Source: Lachnospiraceae bacterium (GTDB taxonomy: Bacteria; Bacillota; Clostridia; Lachnospirales; Lachnospiraceae). Taken from it: a stretch of 64,000 nucleotides of DNA. The stretch is from assembly GCA_020860755.1 (NCBI GenBank), contig JAJBTQ010000020.1, forward strand, positions 74,842 through 138,841, in the 5' to 3' direction. Below the pieces are notes generated by a model. The model did not search any database, was not told where the DNA came from, and was given only the letters and a program-made list of their open reading frames with translations. Positions 35,851 through 45,601 of the stretch are shown here, in pieces. Within the stretch, counting starts at the first letter, position 1; the number at the start of each line of letters is the position of its first letter. The translations under genes were made by a program, and so were the position numbers.

Positions 35851-36807
35851 ATGAAGAAAAAATTATCTGTACTTATCGTACTAGTCTGTATACTGGCCCT
35901 GGCCCTGGTCGGATGTGCCAATGGCAGGGAGATGAAGTTCTACACGGGTGGTGACCAGGGGACTTACTACTCGTTCGGTGAAGTGATCGCAGAGCACGTC
36001 AAAGAGGATAAGAATCTGAGCCTTCTCGTCGAGACCTCCGGCGGATCTCAGGACAATCTGGAAAATATCGAGAGCGGAAAGGCTCAGTTCGCATGGACGC
36101 AGTCCGACGTCATGGCCTATGCCTACAACGGTACAAGGCTGTTTGCCAATGGGGATCAAATAACGAATTTCTCCGTACTGGGATCTTTGTATTCCGAGGA
36201 AGTACAGATCGTCACCTGTGATCCGACGATCCAGTCTGTCGATGATCTGAAAGGAAAGACCGTATCGATCGGGGAGTCCGGATCCGGTGTATACTACAAC
36301 GCGATGGATGTCCTGGAGGCCTATGACATCAGTGAGAGTCAGATCACACCGGTCTATCAGGGCTTCGGTGAGAGCACAGAGAGTCTTGCGGACGGAACCA
36401 TTGACGCGGCGTTTGTGGTAGCCGGGGCACCGGCGCAGGCCATTACCGTACTCTCTGAGACGGCAGATATCTATATCGTCTCTCTGGATGAAGATCATAT
36501 CAATGCGCTGAAGGAGATCTCCCCCTACTACGGCATGTGTGTGATCGGGTCGGATGTGTATGGTACAGACGACGATATCCTTACGGTGGATGTGGACGCG
36601 ATCCTGATCGCATCGGACGATGTGAGCGATGACGATGCCTATGATCTTGTCAGTTCGATCTTCGACGATGTCAGTTTCATGGAGGAGGCCCATGAAAAGG
36701 GGGCGGAGCTGAATCTGGAAGATGCAACCTCCGTGACCACGGTCCCGTATCACCCGGGCGCGGCAAAGTATTATGAGGAGCAGGGCTACTCGGTACCGAC
36801 TAAATAA
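35851..36807 (+). CDS. TAXI-family TRAP transporter solute-binding lipoprotein
   Basis: A 318-residue extracytoplasmic binding protein. A lipoprotein signal ends in the lipobox LVGC, with lipidated Cys near residue 21. The mature part has TAXI features: FYTGGDQGTYYSFGEVIAEHV, then ETSGGSQDNLENIESG, and VSIGESGSGVYYNAMDVLEAY. TAXI proteins normally feed a fused TRAP permease (DctQM), but none is nearby, so it is an orphan receptor or works with a distant permease. GAAGGGAG precedes the ATG. It has its own promoter, long structured leader and terminator. Confidence 0.9.
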   Translation: MKKKLSVLIVLVCILALALVGCANGREMKFYTGGDQGTYYSFGEVIAEHVKEDKNLSLLVETSGGSQDNLENIESGKAQFAWTQSDVMAYAYNGTRLFANGDQITNFSVLGSLYSEEVQIVTCDPTIQSVDDLKGKTVSIGESGSGVYYNAMDVLEAYDISESQITPVYQGFGESTESLADGTIDAAFVVAGAPAQAITVLSETADIYIVSLDEDHINALKEISPYYGMCVIGSDVYGTDDDILTVDVDAILIASDDVSDDDAYDLVSSIFDDVSFMEEAHEKGAELNLEDATSVTTVPYHPGAAKYYEEQGYSVPTK

Positions 36808-36820
36808 TGATCCGTATTTC

Positions 36821-36853
36821 ATCACCAGCGGAGTGTTCCGCTGGTGATTTTTT
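36821..36853 (+). terminator. Terminator after the TAXI gene
   Basis: ATCACCAGCGGA (36821-36832) pairs perfectly with TCCGCTGGTGAT (36837-36848), followed by a run of T. Confidence 0.94.
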
Positions 36854-36866
36854 GTGTCTTTTTAAG

Positions 36867-36895
36867 TTGATTTATAGCAGACATTGATGTATCAT
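36867..36895 (+). promoter_or_regulatory. plsX promoter
   Basis: TTGATT (36867-36872) and TATCAT (36890-36895) with 17-bp spacing lie between the terminator and plsX. Confidence 0.6.
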
Positions 36896-36931
36896 AAATT
36901 TGGAAAAAAGCGAGAGTACGGAGGGTTTTTT

Positions 36932-37972
36932 ATGGCTGAGACAGTTTGCGTGGTCGTGGACGCAATGGGCGGCGACAATGCTCCTCAGGAGATCGTAAAA
37001 GGCGCAGTTGAGGCTGTAAATATGAACAAAGACATCCATGTGATCCTGACCGGAAAGCAGGAGCCCGTTGAGGCGGAGCTTGCAAAGTACACCTATGATC
37101 CGGAGCAGATCACGACGGTGGACTGCCCTGAGGTCATTGAGATGGCTGAGCCTCCGGTTGCTGCGATCCGTACGAAGAAGCAGTCCTCGCTCGTGGTCGG
37201 CATGAAAATGATCCGCAACAAAGAAGCGGACGCCATCGTCTCGGCCGGGAATACCGGCGCACTCCTCGTGGGAGGACAGACGGTCGTCGGCCGGATCAAG
37301 GGCGTGGAGCGCACGCCTACGGCACCGCTGATCCCGACGGAGAAGGGGATTGCGATTTTGATCGACAGCGGAGCCAATGTCGATCCCAAGCCATCCTACC
37401 TCGTCCAGTACGCTTTGATGGGATCCATCTACATGGAGTATGTCGTCGGCATTAAAAATCCAAGGGTGGCTCTCTTAAATATCGGAGCCGAAGAGGAAAA
37501 GGGCAACGCATTAGTGAAGGCGACCTACCCGCTGCTGAAAGAGCTTGACGGGATCAACTTTGTCGGGAACATCGAGGCCAGGGATATCCCGCATGGGCTT
37601 GCGGATGTCATTGTCTGTGACGCATTTTCCGGCAATATTGTTTTAAAGCTCTACGAGGGCGCGGCGGATACGATCATCAAGGCGATAAAAGACGGCATGA
37701 TGACGAATGCCCGCTCCAAGCTCGGCGGAGCGCTGGTAAAGCCGGCCTTAAAGGAGACATTAAAAGCCTTTGACACGTCGGAGTATGGGGGAGCGCCGCT
37801 CCTCGGATGCCAGGGGCTGGTCGTCAAGACACACGGCAGCGCCACGGCGAACGATATCAAGAACTCAGTTCTGCAGTGTGTCACATTCAAGCAGCAGGGG
37901 ATCAACGACAAGATCCGGGAGCATATCTCCCGTTCGGATAATCAGGCAGAAAAAGAAAATATTGATCAGTAA
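36932..37972 (+). CDS. plsX: Phosphate acyltransferase PlsX
   Basis: PlsX makes acyl phosphate from acyl-ACP, the first step of phospholipid synthesis in most Gram-positives. The 346-residue protein begins [12 protein letters not shown] and has SAGNTGALL, and [20 protein letters not shown] lies 7 bases before the start at 36932, which removes 16 extra residues of the open frame. It heads the plsX-acpP-rnc-smc-ftsY series. Confidence 0.97.
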   Translation: MAETVCVVVDAMGGDNAPQEIVKGAVEAVNMNKDIHVILTGKQEPVEAELAKYTYDPEQITTVDCPEVIEMAEPPVAAIRTKKQSSLVVGMKMIRNKEADAIVSAGNTGALLVGGQTVVGRIKGVERTPTAPLIPTEKGIAILIDSGANVDPKPSYLVQYALMGSIYMEYVVGIKNPRVALLNIGAEEEKGNALVKATYPLLKELDGINFVGNIEARDIPHGLADVIVCDAFSGNIVLKLYEGAADTIIKAIKDGMMTNARSKLGGALVKPALKETLKAFDTSEYGGAPLLGCQGLVVKTHGSATANDIKNSVLQCVTFKQQGINDKIREHISRSDNQAEKENIDQ

Positions 37973-38025
37973 TACCGGAATTTGTTTTGCAAAGGAAGTA
38001 CCATTTGGGAAGGGGGCAAGTTGGT

Positions 38026-38253
38026 ATGGAATTTGAAAAGATTCAGAGTATCATAGCGGAGACACTGGGAGTGGAGCCGGAGGATATCACCGAGGAGACG
38101 TCCTTTGAGGAACTTGACGCGGATTCTTTGGATTTATTCGAGATCATAACCCAGCTGGAAGAGGAGCTTGGCATTGAGATTCCGACGGAGGAAGCGGACA
38201 AGATCAAGACAGTCGGTGACGCGGTAGAACAGATTCAGAAAAACGTTCAGTAG
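38026..38253 (+). CDS. acpP: Acyl carrier protein
   Basis: A 75-residue acidic four-helix carrier. The phosphopantetheine attachment Ser lies in DADSLD, the family signature. It carries growing acyl chains in fatty acid synthesis and donates them to PlsX. The start at 38026 is supported by AAGGGGG upstream and by the typical N-terminus [16 protein letters not shown]. Confidence 0.97.
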   Translation: MEFEKIQSIIAETLGVEPEDITEETSFEELDADSLDLFEIITQLEEELGIEIPTEEADKIKTVGDAVEQIQKNVQ

Positions 38254-38283
38254 GAAACAGAAATTTTGATAAAGATTGTCACA

Positions 38284-38312
38284 AAAGCTGTTGCATATCC
38301 TGCAGCAGCTTT
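38284..38312 (+). terminator. Hairpin between acpP and rnc
   Basis: AAAGCTGTTGC (38284-38294) pairs with GCAGCAGCTTT (38302-38312, one G-U). No T run follows, so it may be an RNase III-type processing site or a weak terminator. Confidence 0.45.
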
Positions 38313-38355
38313 CCCATTTATGGCCCGGAGCCGGGAAAGGAGAGCGATAAAATAA

Positions 38356-39075
38356 ATGGATACACTTCAGGAATTCCAGCAAGTGATCGGTTACCAGTTT
38401 CACGAGGAAGGGTTGCTGCATCAGGCATTGACGCACAGTTCGTATGCCAACGAGCATCACATGAAGAAGCTGTGCAACAACGAGAGACTGGAATTTTTGG
38501 GAGATGCCGTACTGGAGATCATCTCCAGTGAATTTCTCTACAAAGAGCATCCCGACTGGTCGGAGGGTGAGATGAGCAAGATGCGGGCGAGCATCGTGTG
38601 TGAGCCGACGCTGGCATTCTGCAGCAGGCAGATCGATCTGGGGAACTATCTCCTGCTCGGCAAGGGGGAGGAGATGACCGGCGGCAGGCAGCGCGACTCC
38701 GTTTTGTCTGACGCGCTTGAGGCCGTTATGGGGGCGATCTATTTAGACGGCGGCTTTGCGTCCGTCGAAGACTTTATCCATCGTTTTATCCTAAAGGATC
38801 TTGACCACATGCAGCTCTTTATCGACAGCAAGACCATCTTGCAGGAGATCGTGCAGGGCGAAAATATGGGAGAGCTCACCTACGAGCTGGTGGAGGAGAG
38901 CGGGCCGGATCACAACAAGAGTTATGTCATGGATGCCTGCATCGAAGGAGTGAGAAAGGGCCGCGGCAGGGGACACACAAAAAAAGCCGCGGAACAGGAG
39001 GCTGCCTATCAGACTATCCTGATGGTAACAGGAGGAAAGTATGTATCTGAAGTCAATAGAGATACAGGGATTTAA
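38356..39075 (+). CDS. rnc: Ribonuclease III
   Basis: RNase III cuts double-stranded RNA in rRNA and mRNA processing. The catalytic signature NERLEFLGDAVLE is at 42-54, with the second acidic cluster in SDALEAVMGAIYLDGG. A double-stranded RNA-binding domain ends the 239-residue protein. Its last 35 bases overlap smc, a coupling common in Firmicutes. Confidence 0.97.
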   Translation: MDTLQEFQQVIGYQFHEEGLLHQALTHSSYANEHHMKKLCNNERLEFLGDAVLEIISSEFLYKEHPDWSEGEMSKMRASIVCEPTLAFCSRQIDLGNYLLLGKGEEMTGGRQRDSVLSDALEAVMGAIYLDGGFASVEDFIHRFILKDLDHMQLFIDSKTILQEIVQGENMGELTYELVEESGPDHNKSYVMDACIEGVRKGRGRGHTKKAAEQEAAYQTILMVTGGKYVSEVNRDTGI

Positions 39076-42000
39076 ATCTTTTGCGACCAAGACCATTCTG
39101 GAATTTCACGACGGGATCACGGGGATCGTGGGCCCGAACGGGAGCGGCAAGAGCAATATCGCAGACGCGGTCCGCTGGGTGCTGGGAGAGCAGAAGGTAA
39201 GTCAGCTAAGGAGCAGCGGGATGCAGGATGTGATCTTTGCCGGGACCGAGAGCAGGAGACCGGTCAGTTTTGCCTATGTGGCGATCACGCTGGACAACTC
39301 CGACCGCTCTCTGGGGCTGGACTACAGCGAGGTGACCGTCGCGAGGCGCGTCTACCGGTCCGGCGAGAGCGAATATCTCTTAAACGGGACACAGTGCCGC
39401 TTAAAGGATATCCACGAGCTCTTCTACGACACCGGCATCGGCCAGGAGGGGTACTCCATCATAGGACAGGGTCAGATCGACCGGATCTTAAGCGGCAAGC
39501 CGGAGGAGCGCCGGGAGCTGTTTGACGAGGCGGCCGGCATCGTCAAGTTCAAACGCCGCAAGCAGGTCACCTTAAAAAAACTGGAAAATGAGCAGCAGAA
39601 TATGCTCCGCATCACGGACGTCATGGGCGAGCTGGAGCGACAGGTCGGTCCTCTTGCCAGACAGGCGGAGCAGGCGCGCACCTATCTGAAAAAACGGGAA
39701 GAGTTAAAATCCTATGAGGTCAACCTGTTTTTGCACGAGATGGACCGCGTGGAGAAAGACGGCGCCTCCGTCGCCGAAAAATACGGGATCGCGGACGCCC
39801 AGATGGCCGCGACGAAAGCAGAATTTGAAGAGACACTGAAAAAATATGAGGATCTGGATCGGGAGATCCAGCGAAATGATGCCGATATCACCCGGCTTCA
39901 AAATCAGATCAGCGAGAGTGAAGTGGAGCGGGAAAAAGGCGAAGGACGTATCAATGTCTTAAAAGAGCAGATCAATGCCCTAAGGCAGAGTGAGACCCAC
40001 GTCAATGAACGCATCGAAGCGTTGGAGATAGAGATCGCCAGGTGCCAAAAGTCCAAAGAGCAGTATGAGACCGAAAAAGAGGCAACCGATACACAGATCG
40101 AGGAGACAAAAGAGGACTGGCAGGATCTAAACGACGCCTTAAAGCTGCAGCAGCAATCCGCCGCGGATCTGGAAGGCCGGATCGAGAGGGGCAAGAGCGA
40201 GATCTTAACGCTTCTTGATGAGCGGGCCGCCATGGAGGGCGAACAGCAGAGGTGCAGCACCATGGTAGAGCAGGCGAATATCCGCCGCTCTCAGTTAAAC
40301 CAGCAGCTGCTCGAGCAAAAGAGTACGGAAAAGGATGTATCGGGCAGGCTCTCAAAGCAAGAGGCCTCTCTTAACGAGCTGAATCAAAAGGTTCAGGAGA
40401 TGGAGACCAAGCGGGACGACATAGACAAAAAGCGCCAAAAATGGAGGGAGCAGACAGAGGAGCTCACCTCCGGGATCGATGAGATCCGGCAGCAGTATCT
40501 TTTACAGTCATCTCAGCTGGAGTCATTAAAAAATATCGCGGAGCGCTATGACGGCTACGGCAACGGGATCCGGCGCGTCATGGAGCGCAAAGAGGATGTG
40601 GCGGGGATCCACGGGGTGGTCGCGGATCTGATAAGCGTGGACAAGCGCTACGAGACCGCCATTGAGACAGCCCTGGGCGGACATATTCAAAACGTGGTCA
40701 CCGACGACGAAAAGACCGCGAAAGAGATGATCGCGTACTTAAAGGAGAACCGCTGCGGCAGAGTGACGTTTCTCCCGCTGACGAGCGTACAGCCGCCGGA
40801 GAACGTGCCGACAGGAAAGGTCCTTACGGAAAAGGGCGTGATCGGACTGGCCGATACGCTGGTAAAAACAGAAAAAGCATATGAGAACGTTGCGGCACAT
40901 CTGCTTGGACGTGTTTTAGTGGTGGACAATGTCGACAATGCTCTCGCCATCGCAAAAAAGCATCACTATTCGCTGCGCATCGTTACTTTAGAGGGCGAGC
41001 TTTTAACCCCCGGGGGAGCGATATCAGGCGGAGCATTTAAAAACAACAGCAACTTACTCGGCCGCAGCCGGGAGATCGAGGCGCTGGAGCAATCGACCGC
41101 TGAGCTGGCTGCCCGGGAGAAGGATCTTAGAGAGCGTCTGGAGGATGTCCAGACTGCGGATGAACTGCTCGCGGATGATCAGGAAGAGATCCGCACCTCC
41201 CTGCAGGATTTAAAGATCCGTCAGAACACGCTGCAGGTGGAAGTGGAGCATCTTAAAGAGGAGAGCGGGCAGCAGGAAGCCTTCTTTAGCGGCATCCAAA
41301 AAGAGATGGAAGAGCTGGAGAGTCAGAAGCAGGAGCTTGCGGTAGACTCTGAGCAGATCCAGATAAGGCTTACACACTCCAGGGAACGGGAGGCAGACAT
41401 CCTGGCCTCCAACGAGGAGTGCGAAAAAGAGCTGGAGGAGGTACAGGCCGGGGCCAAAAGCCTGCAGGAGGATGTCTCCGATGTCGCGCTTACCTTAGCT
41501 TCCCTGCAGCAAAAATCAGATTTTTACAGGGAAAATATCGACCGCGTCGAAGCGGAGATCCAAAACTTTAAAGGCACACAAAATGAGGTCCTGGTGAATG
41601 CGGCCGGCAGCGGAAAAGAGATAGACCTGCGGGAACAGGAGATCCGGGAGATCACCGAGGCCGGAGAGGCTGCCGGCAAGGAGCGCGATGCGCTGACCGG
41701 AAAGCTTCGGGCCTGTGTGGAAAAGAAGGAACAGATGACGACGGATCACAAGGAATTCTTCGACAAGCGGGAGGAGATGTCGCAGGAGATCAGCCGTCTG
41801 GACCGGGAAATGTTCCGCTTAAACGATCAGAAAGAAAAGCTGGAGCGGGTCCGCGAGACGCAGACCGACTATATGTGGCAGGAATACGAGCTGACATATC
41901 ACGAAGCAGAAAAGCTGCGGATGGAGGATCTGCCCGGCGTGACAGAACTTCGAAAGCGCATTTCCGGTGTCCGTTCGGAGATCCGGGAACTGGGCGATGT

Positions 42001-42604
42001 CAACGTCAACGCCATAGAGGAGTACCGGAGTGTCTCCGAGCGCTATGAATTCTTAAAAGGCCAGTATGAAGACCTTGAGCAGGCGGAAAAGAACCTGCAG
42101 GATATCATCGCGGACTTAGATGAGGGGATGAAAAAGCAGTTCTCCGAAAAGTTTGCCGATATCCAGAAGGAATTTGACCGGACGTTCCAGGAGCTGTTCG
42201 GCGGAGGCCGGGGTACACTCGAGCTTACCATGGACGAGGATCAGGATATCTTAGACTGCGGGATCGGCATTATCGCGCAGCCGCCGGGAAAGAAGCTCCA
42301 GAATATGATGCAGCTGTCCGGAGGAGAGAAGGCATTAACGGCGATCGCATTGCTGTTTGCGATCCAAAATCTTAAGCCGTCTCCGTTCTGCCTGCTGGAT
42401 GAGATCGAGGCCGCACTGGATGATTCCAATGTGGTGCGCTTTGCGAGGTATCTGACCAAGCTGTCGCACAACACGCAGTTTATCGTGATCACACACCGCA
42501 GGGGGACCATGAATGTGGCGGACCGCCTGTATGGCGTTACGATGCAGGAGAAGGGGGTCACGGCGCTCGTGTCGGTGGACCTCATAGAAAAAGAATTGGA
42601 TTAA
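39041..42604 (+). CDS. smc: Chromosome segregation protein SMC
   Basis: The 1187-residue condensin ATPase that folds and segregates the chromosome with ScpA/ScpB. Walker A GPNGSGKSNI is at 31-40 and the ABC signature LSGGEKALTAIALL near the C-terminus, with Walker B in FCLLDEIEAALDD. Two long coiled coils surround a hinge at about 500-680 that contains TPGGAISGG. AGGAGGAAAGT precedes the ATG within rnc. ftsY follows 4 bases after the stop. Confidence 0.98.
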   Translation: MYLKSIEIQGFKSFATKTILEFHDGITGIVGPNGSGKSNIADAVRWVLGEQKVSQLRSSGMQDVIFAGTESRRPVSFAYVAITLDNSDRSLGLDYSEVTVARRVYRSGESEYLLNGTQCRLKDIHELFYDTGIGQEGYSIIGQGQIDRILSGKPEERRELFDEAAGIVKFKRRKQVTLKKLENEQQNMLRITDVMGELERQVGPLARQAEQARTYLKKREELKSYEVNLFLHEMDRVEKDGASVAEKYGIADAQMAATKAEFEETLKKYEDLDREIQRNDADITRLQNQISESEVEREKGEGRINVLKEQINALRQSETHVNERIEALEIEIARCQKSKEQYETEKEATDTQIEETKEDWQDLNDALKLQQQSAADLEGRIERGKSEILTLLDERAAMEGEQQRCSTMVEQANIRRSQLNQQLLEQKSTEKDVSGRLSKQEASLNELNQKVQEMETKRDDIDKKRQKWREQTEELTSGIDEIRQQYLLQSSQLESLKNIAERYDGYGNGIRRVMERKEDVAGIHGVVADLISVDKRYETAIETALGGHIQNVVTDDEKTAKEMIAYLKENRCGRVTFLPLTSVQPPENVPTGKVLTEKGVIGLADTLVKTEKAYENVAAHLLGRVLVVDNVDNALAIAKKHHYSLRIVTLEGELLTPGGAISGGAFKNNSNLLGRSREIEALEQSTAELAAREKDLRERLEDVQTADELLADDQEEIRTSLQDLKIRQNTLQVEVEHLKEESGQQEAFFSGIQKEMEELESQKQELAVDSEQIQIRLTHSREREADILASNEECEKELEEVQAGAKSLQEDVSDVALTLASLQQKSDFYRENIDRVEAEIQNFKGTQNEVLVNAAGSGKEIDLREQEIREITEAGEAAGKERDALTGKLRACVEKKEQMTTDHKEFFDKREEMSQEISRLDREMFRLNDQKEKLERVRETQTDYMWQEYELTYHEAEKLRMEDLPGVTELRKRISGVRSEIRELGDVNVNAIEEYRSVSERYEFLKGQYEDLEQAEKNLQDIIADLDEGMKKQFSEKFADIQKEFDRTFQELFGGGRGTLELTMDEDQDILDCGIGIIAQPPGKKLQNMMQLSGGEKALTAIALLFAIQNLKPSPFCLLDEIEAALDDSNVVRFARYLTKLSHNTQFIVITHRRGTMNVADRLYGVTMQEKGVTALVSVDLIEKELD

Positions 42605-42608
42605 TATT

Positions 42609-43559
42609 ATGGATGAAGAAGTCATTGAAGAAGAGAAAGAAGAAAGAAAAGGTCTCCTTAAACGCCTCGCCAGCGGCTTGAGCAAGACGAGGGCAAATAT
42701 TGTTTCCGGCATGGATTCAATCTTTCGGGGATCCGCCATGATCGATGACGAATTTTACGAGGATCTGGAGGAGGTCCTCATCATGGGAGACATCGGGGTT
42801 CACGCGACGGATGAGATCTTAGAGGAGCTGAAGGACAAGGTAAAGGAGCAGGGGATAAAAGACCCCGGGGAGTGCCGGCAGCTTTTGATCGACAGCATCC
42901 GGGATCAGATGCAGTCGGAGGACATCGACTACCGGTTTGAAGACGAGCGGTCGGTGGTCTTAGTAATCGGCGTAAACGGGGTCGGCAAGACAACGACGAT
43001 CGGAAAGCTGGCTTCAAAGCTGAAACAAAACGGGAAGAGAGTGGTCTTGGGAGCGGCGGATACATTCCGCGCAGCGGCCGGAGAACAGCTGACAGAGTGG
43101 GCTCACCGTGCGGGAGTCGACATCATCGGCGGACAGGAGGGCGCAGACCCTGCTGCGGTCGTCTATGACGCGGTACAGGCAGCGAAGGCGCGGGGCGCCG
43201 ATGTGCTGATGGTCGACACGGCCGGCCGGCTTCACAATAAGAAGAATCTGATGGAAGAGTTAAAGAAGATCAATCGGATCCTGGAGCGCGAGTTCCCCGA
43301 TGCCTATCGGGAGACGCTGGTCGTGGTCGATGCGACGACGGGCCAAAACGCGCTAAATCAGGCGAAGGAGTTTTCCGAGGTGGCCGAGATCACGGGCATC
43401 GTCTTGACAAAGATGGACGGGACCGCAAAGGGCGGCATCGCCGTGGCGATCCAGTCGGAGCTCGGCATTCCGGTCAAGTACATCGGAGTCGGAGAATCGA
43501 TAGAGGATCTGCAGAAGTTTGACGCGGATCAGTTTGTGGAAGCTCTGTTTGAGGAGTAA
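42609..43559 (+). CDS. ftsY: Signal recognition particle receptor FtsY
   Basis: FtsY docks ribosome-SRP complexes at the membrane. The 316-residue protein has the N domain and the SRP GTPase G domain: G1 GVNGVGKTTTIGKLA, DTFRAAAGEQL, DTAGRLHNKKNLM and TKMDGTAKGG. The acidic N-terminal extension is short. Its partner Ffh is encoded at 49405. Confidence 0.98.
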   Translation: MDEEVIEEEKEERKGLLKRLASGLSKTRANIVSGMDSIFRGSAMIDDEFYEDLEEVLIMGDIGVHATDEILEELKDKVKEQGIKDPGECRQLLIDSIRDQMQSEDIDYRFEDERSVVLVIGVNGVGKTTTIGKLASKLKQNGKRVVLGAADTFRAAAGEQLTEWAHRAGVDIIGGQEGADPAAVVYDAVQAAKARGADVLMVDTAGRLHNKKNLMEELKKINRILEREFPDAYRETLVVVDATTGQNALNQAKEFSEVAEITGIVLTKMDGTAKGGIAVAIQSELGIPVKYIGVGESIEDLQKFDADQFVEALFEE

Positions 43560-43597
43560 GCGGGAACGCTCAAAAGAAGACAGGCTTTGGAGGAAAT

Positions 43598-44386
43598 ATG
43601 AAGATCATTGTATGTATCAAACAGGTACCCGGGACCAACGACGTAGAGATCGATGAGGAGACCGGTTCCTTAAAGCGGGACAGTGCCGCTGCCAAGACGA
43701 ACCCATATGATCTGTATGCCATGGAGACGGCACTGCGCCTTCGGGACGAGTACGGCGGCACGGTGACGGCCGTGACGATGGGACCGCCCCAGGCGGAAGT
43801 GATGATGCGGGAGGCGTACATGATGGGGGTCGACGACGCCTATATCTTTACAGACCGCGTGTTCGCCGGTGCGGACGTGCTGGCGACGTCCTACACCCTC
43901 GCACTCGGGATCACGTCCTGCTGTGAGTTCGACATCATCGTCTGCGGGAGGCAGACGACGGACGGCGACACGGCGCAGGTCGGACCCGCGATGGCGGAGT
44001 ATCTGGGCATCCCGTGCGCGGCATGGGTCGGTGAGATCGGCCGGTTGGACGGATCGTCCATCGAGGTGGGCCAGAACTTCGTCAACATCCGGCAGCTGGC
44101 AAAGATGGAGCTGCCCTGTCTGATCACGGTGGAGAAGGACATTTACACGCCGCGGCTGCCGTCCTACCGCCTGAAAGCGGCGAGCAAGGACCGCAGCGTA
44201 CACATCATGACGTTCGCGGATCTTAAAGATCAGGATAAAGACCACTACGGATTAAAGGGATCGGCCACTTCAGTAGAGCGCATCTTTCCGCCCGAGACAC
44301 ATAACGAGCAGGTGTTTGTGGAGGGCAGTGCAGGGGAGATAGCGGAACAGATGGCGGATCTTTTTTATGACAGGAAATATATCTGA
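43598..44386 (+). CDS. etfB: Electron transfer flavoprotein beta subunit (LctB-like)
   Basis: EtfB of a bifurcating-type flavoprotein. The 262-residue protein starts KIIVCIKQVPGTNDVEID and has the nucleotide-binding CGRQTTDGDTAQVGP segment used for FAD/AMP. It is the first gene of a set (EtfB, EtfA with extra ferredoxin domain, FAD oxidase, LarA) that matches the electron-confurcating lactate dehydrogenase of Acetobacterium (LctBCD), in which lactate oxidation with NAD+ is driven by reduced ferredoxin. Confidence 0.94.
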   Translation: MKIIVCIKQVPGTNDVEIDEETGSLKRDSAAAKTNPYDLYAMETALRLRDEYGGTVTAVTMGPPQAEVMMREAYMMGVDDAYIFTDRVFAGADVLATSYTLALGITSCCEFDIIVCGRQTTDGDTAQVGPAMAEYLGIPCAAWVGEIGRLDGSSIEVGQNFVNIRQLAKMELPCLITVEKDIYTPRLPSYRLKAASKDRSVHIMTFADLKDQDKDHYGLKGSATSVERIFPPETHNEQVFVEGSAGEIAEQMADLFYDRKYI

Positions 44387-44401
44387 GACCGGAGATAAGA
44401 T

Positions 44402-45598
44402 ATGGCAGAATTGTATTTTGACATGGAAAAATGCACACACTGCGGACAGTGTGCCGAGCAGTGCCCGTTTGGGGCGCTTACGATCACGGAGGACGAAGCG
44501 GAGATAAACGCCTCCTGCCGGATGTGCAAGCTGTGCATCAAGGCCTGCCCGGAGCAGGCTGTCTCCCTCGTGGAGGAGGAGCAGCAGGTTGCGCTCAATA
44601 AGGACGACTGGAAAGGTATCCTGGTCTTTGTGGAGCAGGAGACGGGCGGCGTGCACCCGGTGGCCTATGAGCTGCTGGGGAAAGCGCAGGAGCTGGCCGG
44701 AAAAGTGAACCACCCGGTCTATGCCGTTTTGATCGGCGGCGAGGACGCGGGCGCACAGGCGGACCATCTCGCCTCCTACGGTGCGGATCGGGTGTATGTC
44801 TATTCTCATCCCGAGCTCGAACACTATCGGGGGGATGTCTACACCAACGTGATGGAGGACTGCATTAACCGCATAAAGCCCGCGGTTGTTTTAGTCGGCG
44901 CGACCTCCCTCGGGCGCTCGCTGGCCCCCGCATGCGCGACCCGGTTCCGCACGGGGCTTACGGCGGACTGCACCGGGCTTGACATCAAGGAGAACACGGA
45001 TCTGGTCCAGACACGGCCGGCCTTCGGCGGGAACATCATGGCGCAGATCCTTACTACACACACCAGGCCGCAGTTTGCCACGGTCCGCTATAAGGTCATG
45101 AGTGCGGCAAAGAGGGAAGACGCAGCCGGAGAGGTCGTGGAATGTGAAGTCACTCCCGAGATGCTGCGCTCCGGGATCGAGGTCGAGGAGGCCGAGGTCA
45201 TCGAGAGGACCAAAGCCATAGAAGAGGAGGATGTCCTCGTCGTGGCAGGGCGTGGCGTAAAGAAACAGGAAGACATGGAGATGCTTCGTGAACTGGCAAA
45301 GCTCCTCGGCGGGCAGCTCGCGACCACCCGTCCTTTAGTGGAAAAGGGCTGGGGGGACGTGACGACCCAGATCGGTCTTTCCGGAAGGACGGTAAAGCCG
45401 AAGCTTATCATCACCTGCGGGATATCGGGAGCGGTACAGTTTACGGCGGCGATGAACGGCTCCGAGTGCATCGTGGCCATCAACACGGATCCGAACGCAC
45501 CGATCTTTTCCGTCGCGAACTACTGCATCGTAAAGGACTTATATGAGGTGGTACCGGAACTTATCGGGGCAGTCGAAGAACGAAGAAAGCAGGACTGA
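44402..45598 (+). CDS. etfA: Electron transfer flavoprotein alpha subunit with N-terminal ferredoxin domain (LctC-like)
   Basis: A 398-residue EtfA with an added 2[4Fe-4S] ferredoxin module: Cys11/14/17/21 and Cys39/42/45/49 in two CxxCxxCxxxC motifs. The core carries the FAD site (GRGVKKQEDMEML; GLSGRTVKPKLIITCGISGAVQF). The ferredoxin module is known from lactate dehydrogenase and caffeyl-CoA reductase Etf complexes that bifurcate electrons. CCGGAGATAAG precedes the ATG. Confidence 0.95.
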   Translation: MAELYFDMEKCTHCGQCAEQCPFGALTITEDEAEINASCRMCKLCIKACPEQAVSLVEEEQQVALNKDDWKGILVFVEQETGGVHPVAYELLGKAQELAGKVNHPVYAVLIGGEDAGAQADHLASYGADRVYVYSHPELEHYRGDVYTNVMEDCINRIKPAVVLVGATSLGRSLAPACATRFRTGLTADCTGLDIKENTDLVQTRPAFGGNIMAQILTTHTRPQFATVRYKVMSAAKREDAAGEVVECEVTPEMLRSGIEVEEAEVIERTKAIEEEDVLVVAGRGVKKQEDMEMLRELAKLLGGQLATTRPLVEKGWGDVTTQIGLSGRTVKPKLIITCGISGAVQFTAAMNGSECIVAINTDPNAPIFSVANYCIVKDLYEVVPELIGAVEERRKQD

Positions 45599-45601
45599 GA
45601 T

